From: Modestobacter sp.
GTDB taxonomy: Bacteria > Actinomycetota > Actinomycetes > Mycobacteriales > Geodermatophilaceae
DNA: 6,358 nt
Direction of reading: 5' to 3'
Assembly: GCA_025963425.1 (NCBI GenBank)
Contig: JAOPUQ010000399.1
Span: 1-6,358 of the forward strand
The notes under the pieces are model-generated. The model was not told where the DNA came from. It did not search any database and saw nothing but the letters and a program-made list of their open reading frames with translations. Position numbers and translations under genes: made by a program. How positions within the stretch are numbered: position 1 is the stretch's first letter; the number at the start of each line of letters is the position of its first letter. Positions 1 through 5,307 of this stretch are shown piece after piece.

Positions 1-292
1 AGGCGTCGACCACCAGCACGATGACGTCGGCGGTCTTCATGGCGTACTCGGCCTGGCGGGCGATGGAGGCGGCCATGCCGGTCGCCTTGGGCTCCCACCC
101 ACCGGTGTCGACGACGGTGAAGGACTTGCCGTTCCACAGCGCCTCGTAGGCGATCCGGTCACGGGTGACGCCGGGGACGTCCTGGACCACGGCGGCACGG
201 CGGCCGAGGAACCGGTTGACCAGCGTGGATTTGCCGACGTTCGGGCGGCCGACGACGGCCACCACGGGCAACGGGCCCTGCTGCTCGCTCAT
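1..292 (-). CDS. der: Ribosome-assembly GTPase Der (EngA), N-terminal part, cut by the window edge
   Basis: Der is an essential tandem-domain GTPase that acts in maturation of the 50S ribosomal subunit. Only the first 97 codons plus one base are present, which covers much of the first G domain. Visible motifs are the P-loop GRPNVGKS (residues 15-22), the switch I stretch GVTRDR with the G2 threonine (41-46) and the G3 motif DTGG (62-65), followed by the hydrophobic strand IVLVVDA (91-97). The spacing of G1 to G3 is that of Der/EngA, and GVTRDR is characteristic of the family. The ATG start overlaps the cmk stop codon in an ATGA arrangement, and no strong Shine-Dalgarno precedes it, so translation is probably coupled to cmk. 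The second G domain and the KH-like domain should lie beyond the left edge. No frameshift is seen. Confidence 0.95.
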   Translation of the reverse strand, partial: MSEQQGPLPVVAVVGRPNVGKSTLVNRFLGRRAAVVQDVPGVTRDRIAYEALWNGKSFTVVDTGGWEPKATGMAASIARQAEYAMKTADVIVLVVDA

Positions 293-981
293 GCCGCCCC
301 GCCCACTGCGGTCAGGGCCAGCTCGAGGACCCGGTCGACGACGGCGTCCCGGTCCAGGCCGCTGCTGTCGACCACGACGGCGTCGGTGGCCGGGCGCAGC
401 GGGCTGTCGGCCCGGCTGCTGTCGTACTCGTCGCGGCGGCGCAGGTCGGCGGCGATCGCGGCGATCTGACCCGGGTCGGTGACGCCGAGCTGGCCGGCCC
501 GGCGTTCGGCCCGGATCTCCGGGGCCGCGGTCAGATAGACCTTGAGGGTCGCCTCGGGCAGCACCACGGTGCCGATGTCACGTCCCTCGACCACGATCGC
601 CCCGGTCTCGGCGACCAGGGCGCGCTGACGGTCCACCAGCAGCCGTCGGACGGCCGGGACGGCGGAGACCGCGGACACCGATCGGGTGACCTCGGCACCG
701 CGGATCCGGGTGGCGACGTCCACGCCGTCGACCTGCACCAGCTCGGTGCCGGCCTCGGTGCCGATGTCGATCCGGGCCGCGGTGACGCTGCGGGTGACGG
801 CCTCGGCGTCCTCGGGGTCGACGCCGGCGTCGAGCACCGCGACCGTGGCGGCGCGGTACATGGCACCGGTGTCGAGGTAGGAGGCGCCGAGCCGGACGGC
901 GAGGGCGCGGGCGACGCTGGACTTGCCGGTGCCCGAGGGACCGTCGAGGGTCACCTGGCCCCGGAACTGGCTCTCGCTCAC
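289..981 (-). CDS. cmk: Cytidylate kinase (CMP kinase)
   Basis: The enzyme transfers a phosphate from ATP to CMP or dCMP in the cytoplasm, supplying CDP and dCDP for RNA, DNA and lipid synthesis. With the GTG start at 981 the product is 230 aa, the normal length for bacterial Cmk. Motifs in order are the P-loop GPSGTGKSS (14-22), YLDTGAMYR (35-43, the conserved CMP-binding segment), EGRDIGTVV (132-140) and the arginine/aspartate-rich lid RRDEYDSSR (182-190). The frame stays open upstream for about 120 more codons, but that stretch is antiphase to aroH and resembles nothing; homology begins at FRGQVTLDGPSG. The GTG start shares four bases (GTGA) with the aroH stop and has only a weak GGGA upstream, pointing to coupling. 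The stop overlaps the der start by four bases. The cmk-der pair is conserved in actinobacteria. Confidence 0.96.
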   Translation of the reverse strand: MSESQFRGQVTLDGPSGTGKSSVARALAVRLGASYLDTGAMYRAATVAVLDAGVDPEDAEAVTRSVTAARIDIGTEAGTELVQVDGVDVATRIRGAEVTRSVSAVSAVPAVRRLLVDRQRALVAETGAIVVEGRDIGTVVLPEATLKVYLTAAPEIRAERRAGQLGVTDPGQIAAIAADLRRRDEYDSSRADSPLRPATDAVVVDSSGLDRDAVVDRVLELALTAVGGAA

Positions 982-1340
982 TGTGCGATGTCCCGTCGGA
1001 GGGCGGCCGCACCACGCAGGTACACGTGCTGCACCTCGGTACGGGGCCGCGGGGTGTCCACGTGCGCCATCAGCCGCAGCACCCGTGGCAGGGCATGCGG
1101 GACGGCGATCTCGGTGGCGCACATCAGGGGCACGTCCCCGAGCCCGAGCTCGCGGGCCGCCAGCGCCGGGAACTCCGACACGAGGTCGGGGGTGGCGGTG
1201 AACAGGATGCTGATCAGGTCCTCCGCGGACAGTTCGTTTCGCTCGAGGACGGCGGACACCAGTTCGCGCGTCGCCGACAACACCTCGTCGCGGTCGTCGG
1301 CGGCCACCTGTGTCGCACCCCGGATGGCTCGGACGGCCAT
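978..1340 (-). CDS. aroH: Chorismate mutase, AroH class (monofunctional)
   Basis: Chorismate mutase converts chorismate to prephenate, the branch point towards phenylalanine and tyrosine. The 120-aa product matches the trimeric AroH fold of Bacillus subtilis (127 aa), not the helical AroQ type. It starts MAVRAIRGAT with Arg7. It has PLMCATEIAVP (71-81), with Cys74 and Glu77 matching B. subtilis Cys75 and Glu78. Arg63 and Arg89 (B. subtilis Arg63 and Arg90) are present, as is HVYLRGA (105-111) with Tyr107 (Tyr108). All the residues I can recall for the active site are therefore present. The ATG at 1340 is chosen because AGGAG lies 5 nt upstream and the first residues align with the family; a longer start at 1367 has no such support. 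The stop overlaps the cmk start (GTGA). AroH-class mutase genes next to cmk or prephenate dehydrogenase are known in actinobacteria; no tyrA is present here. Confidence 0.95.
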   Translation of the reverse strand: MAVRAIRGATQVAADDRDEVLSATRELVSAVLERNELSAEDLISILFTATPDLVSEFPALAARELGLGDVPLMCATEIAVPHALPRVLRLMAHVDTPRPRTEVQHVYLRGAAALRRDIAQ

Positions 1341-1362
1341 GCACTCTCCTGACATCGATGCC

Positions 1363-1384
1363 GGCACACGGATCGCCGTGCGCC
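1363..1384 (-). promoter_or_regulatory. Stem-loop in the aroH 5' leader
   Basis: Read on the minus strand, arms 1384-1376 (GGCGCACGG) and 1371-1363 (CCGTGTGCC) form a 9-bp stem with a single G-U pair around the tetraloop CGAT. It begins within about a dozen bases of the candidate -10 box at 1397-1392, so it would be near the very 5' end of the transcript, and it ends 13 nt before the AGGAG of aroH. It could stabilise the mRNA 5' end or modulate translation; no ligand-binding architecture or leader peptide was recognised. The pairing is seen directly, the function is inference. Confidence 0.45.
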
Positions 1385-1391
1385 TCGGTCG

Positions 1392-1397
1392 AGTCTA
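1392..1397 (-). promoter_or_regulatory. Candidate -10 box (TAGACT) for aroH-cmk-der
   Basis: TAGACT fits the actinobacterial TANNNT -10 pattern and lies about 52 nt upstream of the aroH start codon. It sits between the presumed xylB terminator and the aroH leader hairpin. No convincing -35 hexamer is found 16-18 nt further upstream, where the DNA is simply G/C rich. The identical hexamer is the better-supported -10 box of the HNH gene at 5270-5275. Confidence 0.3.
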
Positions 1398-1407
1398 GGG
1401 AGCCTCC

Positions 1408-1452
1408 GCCACCCCCGGCGCCGCGCGTCCGGACCGGGCCGCCGGAGGGGGC
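1408..1452 (-). terminator. Hairpin directly after the xylB stop, likely terminator
   Basis: Arms 1452-1440 (GCCCCCTCCGGCG) and 1420-1408 (CGCCGGGGGTGGC) pair over 13 positions: eleven Watson-Crick pairs, one G-U and one C-U mismatch. The loop is 19 nt and contains the palindrome GTCCGGAC. The stem starts on the base right after the xylB TGA. No U-run follows, which is common for actinobacterial terminators but makes the call less certain. It would separate xylAB transcription from aroH-cmk-der. Confidence 0.5.
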
Positions 1453-2871
1453 TCAGGTGCGGGCGGCGGTGAGGTCGCGGACCTCGGCGTACCGCTCCCG
1501 CACCTGCGGCAACGGGTCGGCCTGGAAAACCTCGGTCTCGGTGGTCGGCCAGGCCGGCGGGGCGTCACCGCCGGCCAGCACCCAGGCGGCCTGCCGGGCG
1601 GCGCCGTCGGCGACGTACTCCCCCGGCGGCGGCACCAGCACCGGGACGCCGAGGACCGCGGGGGCCAGCCGGCGGACGGCCTCGGAGCGCGCGCCGCCAC
1701 CCACCAGGAGCACCCGCCGGACCGGGGTGCCGCCCGCGGCGACGGCGGTCAGCCCGTCGGCCAGCCCGCACAGCAGCCCCTCCACGGCCGCCCGGGCCAG
1801 GAACGCCGGCTCCGCGGTGGTCAGGGTCAGACCGTGCACCGCACCGGTCGACCACGGCCGGTCCGGGGTGCGCTCCCCCTCCAGGTAGGGGACCAGCACC
1901 AGCCCGCCGGCCCCGGCCGGCGCGGACAGCGCCAGCCGGGACAGCTCCGCGTGGTCGACGCCCAGCAGCCGGGCGGTCGCGTCGAGGACCCGGGCGGCGT
2001 TGAGCGTGACCACCAGCGGCAGGAAGTGGCCGGTGGCGTCGGCGAACCCCGCGACGGTGCCCGAGGGGTCGGCGGTCGGCGTCGTCGAGACGATCGACAC
2101 CACCCCCGAGGTGCCGACCGAGACGATCACGTCGCCTGGCTCGGCGCCCACCCCGAGGGCGGCTGCGGCATTGTCACCGGTGCCCGGTCCCAGGGTGGCG
2201 CCACCGCCTGCTCCGGTGAGGACACCGGCCGGCTCGGCCGGCCCGAGCACGCGGGGCACGACGGCACCCGAGCCGAGGGCCCGCTCGAGCAGGTCCAGCC
2301 GGTACCGGCCGGCCGCCGGCGACCAGTAGCCGGTGCCGCTGGCGTCCCCCCGGTCGGTGACCAGTCCGTCGAGCCCGGGTGACCCGGCCAGCCGCCAGGT
2401 CAGCCAGTCGTGCGGCAGGCACACGGCCGCCGTCCGGGCGGCGTTGTCCGGCTCGTGCTGGGCCAGCCAGCGCAGCTTGGTGACGGTGAACGAGGCCACC
2501 GGCACCAGCCCGACCGCGTCGGCCCACGCCTGCCGCCCGGTCTCCCCCGCCCCGAGCTCGGCGATGAGGTCGGTCGCCGCTGCTGCGGAACGGGTGTCGT
2601 TCCATAGCAGCGCCGGCCGGACGACGTCCCCGGCCTCGTCCAGGCAGACCATGCCGTGCTGCTGGCCACCGACGGCGACCGCGGTGACGTCGTCCAGGCC
2701 ACCGGCGGCGCCGATGGCCACGTGCAGTGCCGCCTCCCAGGCGGCCGGGGCGACCTCGGTGCCCGGGGGGTGCTGCGCCCGGCCCTCCCGGACCAGGCGG
2801 CCGCTGTCGGCGTCCCGCACCACCACCTTGCACGCCTGCGTCGAGGAGTCGACCCCGGCCACCAGCGTCAT
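1453..2871 (-). CDS. xylB: Xylulokinase (FGGY carbohydrate kinase)
   Basis: The enzyme phosphorylates D-xylulose with ATP to xylulose 5-phosphate, which enters the pentose phosphate pathway. The 472-aa product has usual FGGY kinase length. The N-terminal domain opens with VAGVDSSTQ (4-12, phosphate-binding strand with Asp8). It continues with VGGQQHGMV (68-76), the substrate-side motif typical of xylulokinases, and LWNDTRS (89-95). GTGDN (230-234) carries Asp233, the same number as the catalytic base of E. coli XylB. SVGTSGVVS (251-259) and YLEGERTPDRP (329-339) are in the C-terminal ATPase domain, followed by the adenosine-motif-like LLVGGGARS (388-396). The QQHGM and YLEGERTP motifs favour xylulokinase over glycerol- or gluconokinase, and the adjacent xylA makes it firm. 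The ATG at 2871 has a perfect AGGAGG at 2883-2878, 6 nt upstream. It begins 35 nt after xylA and is surely co-transcribed with it. Confidence 0.96.
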   Translation of the reverse strand: MTLVAGVDSSTQACKVVVRDADSGRLVREGRAQHPPGTEVAPAAWEAALHVAIGAAGGLDDVTAVAVGGQQHGMVCLDEAGDVVRPALLWNDTRSAAAATDLIAELGAGETGRQAWADAVGLVPVASFTVTKLRWLAQHEPDNAARTAAVCLPHDWLTWRLAGSPGLDGLVTDRGDASGTGYWSPAAGRYRLDLLERALGSGAVVPRVLGPAEPAGVLTGAGGGATLGPGTGDNAAAALGVGAEPGDVIVSVGTSGVVSIVSTTPTADPSGTVAGFADATGHFLPLVVTLNAARVLDATARLLGVDHAELSRLALSAPAGAGGLVLVPYLEGERTPDRPWSTGAVHGLTLTTAEPAFLARAAVEGLLCGLADGLTAVAAGGTPVRRVLLVGGGARSEAVRRLAPAVLGVPVLVPPPGEYVADGAARQAAWVLAGGDAPPAWPTTETEVFQADPLPQVRERYAEVRDLTAART

Positions 2872-2906
2872 CGACGGCCTCCTGTGCCCTCTGCCGTGCG
2901 GTCTGC

Positions 2907-4094
2907 TCAGCGGGCGCCGAGCAGGTGCTCCACCGCGAGCTGATCCAGCCGGACGACGCCGGCACCCCGGGCGCCCGCCGCGTCGGCGTCGAACTCCTCG
3001 TAGGCGGAGCGGTCGGCCAGCAGGTCGTCGTAGGACTCCCCCGCGGCCAGCGTCGGCTCGGACAACTCGCCCACCCGGGCGGCGGTCATCGCCTCCTGCA
3101 CCTCGGGATCGGCACGGAAGGCCGCCGCCCGCTCCCTGAGCAGCAGGTACGTGCGCATGTTCGCCGCCGCCGAGGCCCAGACGCCGTCCATGTCCTCGGT
3201 GCGCAGCGGCTTGTAGTCGAAGTGCCGGGGGCCGTCGTATGCCGGGCCGCCCTGCGGGCCGCCGTTCTCCAGCAGGTCCACGGTGCCGAACGCGCTCAGC
3301 AGGTCGCCGTGACCGAACACCAGGTCCTGGTCGTACTTGGGCCCGTGCTGGCCGTTGAGATCGATGTGGAAGAGCTTGCCCTGCCAGATCGCCTGGGCGA
3401 TACCGTGGGTGTAGTTCAGCCCGGCCATCTGCTCGTGCCCGACCTCGGGGTTCACCCCGACCATGTCGGCGTGCTCCAGGGTGGAGATGAAGGCCAGCGC
3501 GTGCCCGACGGTGGGCAGGAAGATGTCACCGCGGGGCTCGTTCGGCTTGGGCTCGAGGGCGAAACGCAGCCCGTAGCCGCGGTCGATCGAGTACTGCGCC
3601 AGGGTGTCCAGTCCCTCGCGGTAACGGTCCAGCGCGGCCTGCAGGTCCTTGGCGGTGTCGACCTCGGCGCCCTCACGGCCGCCCCACAGCACGTAGGTCT
3701 CGGCTCCCAGCTCGGCGGCGAGGTCCATGTTGCGCATGACCTTGCGCAGCGCGAAGCGCCGCACACCGCGGTCGTTGGCGGTCAGCCCGCCCTCCTTGAA
3801 CACCGGGTGGGTGAACAGGTTGGTCGTGGCCATCGGCACGACCAGGCCGGTCTCCTCCAGCGCGGCCCGGAAGCGCTTGATGTGGGCCTCGCGGGCAGCC
3901 TCGTCGCTGCCGAACGGGATGAGGTCGTCGTCGTGGAAGGTGACGCCGTAGGCGCCCAGCTCGGCCAGCCGGTGCACGGACTCGACCACGTCCACCGGCT
4001 TCCGGGTGGCGTCACCGAACGGGTCGCGGGCCGGCCAGCCGACCGTCCACAGGCCGAAGGAGAACTTGTCCTCGCGAGTCGGCTGCGGGGTCAT
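2907..4094 (-). CDS. xylA: Xylose isomerase, actinobacterial class I
   Basis: The enzyme interconverts D-xylose and D-xylulose (also D-glucose and D-fructose) in the cytoplasm and needs two divalent metals. The product is 395 aa, close to the ~388-aa Streptomyces enzymes, and its numbering runs collinear with them. Catalytic His54 and Asp57 lie in FHDDD. Trp16, Phe94 and Trp137 line the substrate pocket. Glu181 and Lys183 lie in ALEPKPNEPRGD, Glu217 and His220 in NPEVGHEQMAG, and Asp245 in HIDLNGQ. Asp255 and Asp257 lie in KYDQDLVFGHGD, and Asp287 in YDGPRHFDYKP. Every metal ligand is present, so it should be active. The ATG at 4094 is preferred over one five codons upstream because it gives the family N-terminus (TREDKFSFGLWTVGW) and has GAGGA 6 nt upstream. 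xylB follows after 35 nt. No xylose regulator or transporter gene is in the window. Confidence 0.98.
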   Translation of the reverse strand: MTPQPTREDKFSFGLWTVGWPARDPFGDATRKPVDVVESVHRLAELGAYGVTFHDDDLIPFGSDEAAREAHIKRFRAALEETGLVVPMATTNLFTHPVFKEGGLTANDRGVRRFALRKVMRNMDLAAELGAETYVLWGGREGAEVDTAKDLQAALDRYREGLDTLAQYSIDRGYGLRFALEPKPNEPRGDIFLPTVGHALAFISTLEHADMVGVNPEVGHEQMAGLNYTHGIAQAIWQGKLFHIDLNGQHGPKYDQDLVFGHGDLLSAFGTVDLLENGGPQGGPAYDGPRHFDYKPLRTEDMDGVWASAAANMRTYLLLRERAAAFRADPEVQEAMTAARVGELSEPTLAAGESYDDLLADRSAYEEFDADAAGARGAGVVRLDQLAVEHLLGAR

Positions 4095-4106
4095 GGCACT
4101 TCCTCT

Positions 4107-4118
4107 CACACGGGTGTG
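4107..4118. promoter_or_regulatory. Short inverted repeat just upstream of the xylA ribosome-binding site
   Basis: On the minus strand CACACCCGTGTG (5-bp arms CACAC and GTGTG, two-base centre) ends one base before the GAGGA of xylA. As RNA the loop would be too tight for all five pairs, so it is more plausible as a protein-binding half-site pair than as a hairpin. It is too short to assign to any regulator family. Confidence 0.2.
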
Positions 4119-4132
4119 GGGAGCTGGACGGT

Positions 4133-4150
4133 GGCCGGGGCTGCCCGGCC
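4133..4150 (-). terminator. Hairpin after rluB, possible terminator
   Basis: Arms 4150-4144 (GGCCGGG) and 4139-4133 (CCCGGCC) form a perfect 7-bp all-G/C stem around a 4-nt loop, starting 7 nt after the rluB stop codon. There is no U-run behind it. If it terminates, xylAB needs its own promoter, and only 38 nt remain between the hairpin and the xylA start with no TANNNT box in them. Partial read-through from rluB or a promoter inside rluB is therefore equally possible. Confidence 0.4.
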
Positions 4151-4157
4151 GCGGCCG

Positions 4158-5027
4158 TCAGAGGCCGACGAGCTCGTGCAGGGCACCGACCTCCTGGACG
4201 GTCAGCCGGCGGATGGAGCCGGTGCGCATCCGGGCCAGCTCGATCGGGCCGACGGCGGTGCGGGTGAGCCGGGAGACCGGCAGGCCGACCTCGGCCAGCA
4301 GTCGCCGGACGATGCGCTTGCGGCCCTCGTGCAGCACGACCTCGACGACGGACTGCCCGGCGTGGGTGTCCATCAGCTGGAAGTCGTCCACGGCGACCGG
4401 GCCGTCCTCCAGCTCGATCCCGGCGCGCAGCCGCTTGCCCAGGTCGCGCGGGACCGAGCCGCTCACCTGCGCCAGGTAGGTCTTGCGGACCAGATAGGAC
4501 GGGTGCGCCAGCCGGTGGGCGAGCTCCCCGTCGGTGGTGAGCAGGAGCAGGCCCTCGGTGTCCTGGTCCAGCCGGCCGACGTGCACCAGGCCGGGGGCCA
4601 GGTCGCCGACCATGTCACCGACGGTGGGCCGGTTGCGGTCGTCGCTCATCGCGGTGAGGACGCCGGAGGGCTTGTTCATCGCGTAGGTGACCCGGTCGTT
4701 GCGGACGTCGATGCGCTGCCCGTCGACAGTGATCTGGTCGGTCTGCGGGTCGACGCGCCTCCCCTGCTCGCGGACCAGCTCCCCGTTCACGCTGATCCGG
4801 CCCTCGGCGATCATGTCCTCGCAGACGCGCCGGGAGCCGATCCCGGCCCGGGCCAGCACCTTCTGCAGCCGCTCCCCCTGCCGGTCGCCGACCGGCTCGG
4901 CGGGCTCCCGGTCACCGGGGTGCACCGGCGCCAGTTCCATGTCCTCGGACCACATGCCGTGCTCGTCGCCCTGATCGTGGCCCTGCTCGTCGCTCTGGGG
5001 CCGGCCCTCGGGGCTCTCGGTGTTCAT
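4158..5027 (-). CDS. rluB: 23S rRNA pseudouridine synthase, RluB/RsuA family
   Basis: The family isomerises specific uridines of 23S (RluB/RluE/RluF) or 16S (RsuA) rRNA to pseudouridine. The product is 289 aa. Residues 1-50 form a polar, Asp/Glu/Pro/Gln-rich leader of the kind often seen in actinobacterial members. An S4 RNA-binding domain follows (about 51-108; GERLQKVLARAGIGSRR with SVNGELV). The catalytic domain then carries GRLDQDTEGLLLLTTDG from 151, with Asp154 as the catalytic aspartate, RKTYLAQVSG (181-190) and the C-terminal EGRKRIVRRLLAEVGLPV (234-251). The GRLDxDTEG form with an S4 domain fits RluB better than RluA. The frame is open far upstream, so the start is chosen at ATG 5027, with GGGAG about 10 nt before it; Met25 or Met30 are possible. 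In M. tuberculosis the orthologue (Rv1711) directly precedes cmk and follows scpB; here xylAB-aroH intervene and scpB is absent from the expected side. Confidence 0.93.
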   Translation of the reverse strand: MNTESPEGRPQSDEQGHDQGDEHGMWSEDMELAPVHPGDREPAEPVGDRQGERLQKVLARAGIGSRRVCEDMIAEGRISVNGELVREQGRRVDPQTDQITVDGQRIDVRNDRVTYAMNKPSGVLTAMSDDRNRPTVGDMVGDLAPGLVHVGRLDQDTEGLLLLTTDGELAHRLAHPSYLVRKTYLAQVSGSVPRDLGKRLRAGIELEDGPVAVDDFQLMDTHAGQSVVEVVLHEGRKRIVRRLLAEVGLPVSRLTRTAVGPIELARMRTGSIRRLTVQEVGALHELVGL

Positions 5028-5246
5028 CCCGCCCAGTCTCCCATCACCGACGCCCCTGACCAGGGCCGGTCCGCCTTCCGGGGGCATCCCGGACGGAGGA
5101 GCACCTGCGCCGGTACCCGCCTCGAGGTACTCGGATGCTCCCCGAACGGCGGCCGCACGTACGAGAGCTTGCCCCGCGAGCGACCACACGAGTCGCGACC
5201 TTCCCTCCACGATGGCTCCATACCCACCCTGAGCTGGGCATTTGCG
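5028..5246. other. Divergent intergenic region between rluB and the HNH gene
   Basis: About 220 bases without a recognisable gene on either strand. Open frames run through it only because stop codons are rare in G/C-rich DNA, and their translations (Arg/Pro/Gly rich) resemble nothing; in particular no remnant of scpB was recognised. It contains a 6-bp inverted repeat (TCCGGG at 5077-5082, CCCGGA at 5088-5093, 5-nt centre). It must hold the rluB promoter, but no convincing -35/-10 pair was found on the minus strand. Confidence 0.4.
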
Positions 5247-5275
5247 TTGCTCGACTGATCTTCCAGCGGTAGACT
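5247..5275 (+). promoter_or_regulatory. Promoter of the DUF222/HNH gene
   Basis: TTGCTC at 5247-5252 and TAGACT at 5270-5275 are separated by 17 nt, a standard sigma-70-type arrangement. The -10 fits the actinobacterial TANNNT pattern; the -35 matches the TTGACA consensus in its first three bases. The expected transcription start (about 5282-5284) falls inside the LexA-like box that follows, exactly where a repressor would block initiation. Confidence 0.6.
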
Positions 5276-5291
5276 TCGAACAGGTGTTCGA
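5276..5291. promoter_or_regulatory. LexA (SOS) box
   Basis: TCGAACAGGTGTTCGA is a perfect match to the mycobacterial/actinobacterial SOS box TCGAAC-N4-GTTCGA: both six-base arms are intact with a 4-nt centre (AGGT). It abuts the -10 box and covers the predicted transcription start of the HNH gene. Established knowledge: in M. tuberculosis several 13E12-repeat (DUF222/HNH) genes carry such boxes and belong to the LexA regulon. The downstream gene here is of that family, so LexA repression relieved by DNA damage is the expected control. The box lies about 250 bp from rluB and is unlikely to control it. Confidence 0.85.
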
Positions 5292-5307
5292 GGCGGTCGG
5301 AGGTGTC

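Noticed and set aside
982..1344. N-terminal extension of cmk by about 120 codons
   Set aside because: The extension is antiphase to aroH, has no homology I recognise, and would duplicate coding space; the family N-terminus begins at the GTG at 981.
1428..1435. Palindrome GTCCGGAC as an operator
   Set aside because: It is an 8-bp palindrome in the loop of the xylB terminator hairpin; such short G/C palindromes are frequent by chance at this composition.
5028..5068. A rluB promoter with GAGACT as -10 and CTGGTC as -35, 17 nt apart on the minus strand
   Set aside because: The -35 matches consensus at only two positions and the -10 lacks the leading T; it also overlaps the presumed ribosome-binding region.
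2727..5258. An 843-codon open frame on the plus strand, antisense to xylA and rluB
   Set aside because: It lies opposite two genes with complete motif sets, and its translation is low-complexity Gly/Val/Arg/His-rich with no family features. Long antisense frames are expected when stop codons are rare in G/C-rich coding DNA.
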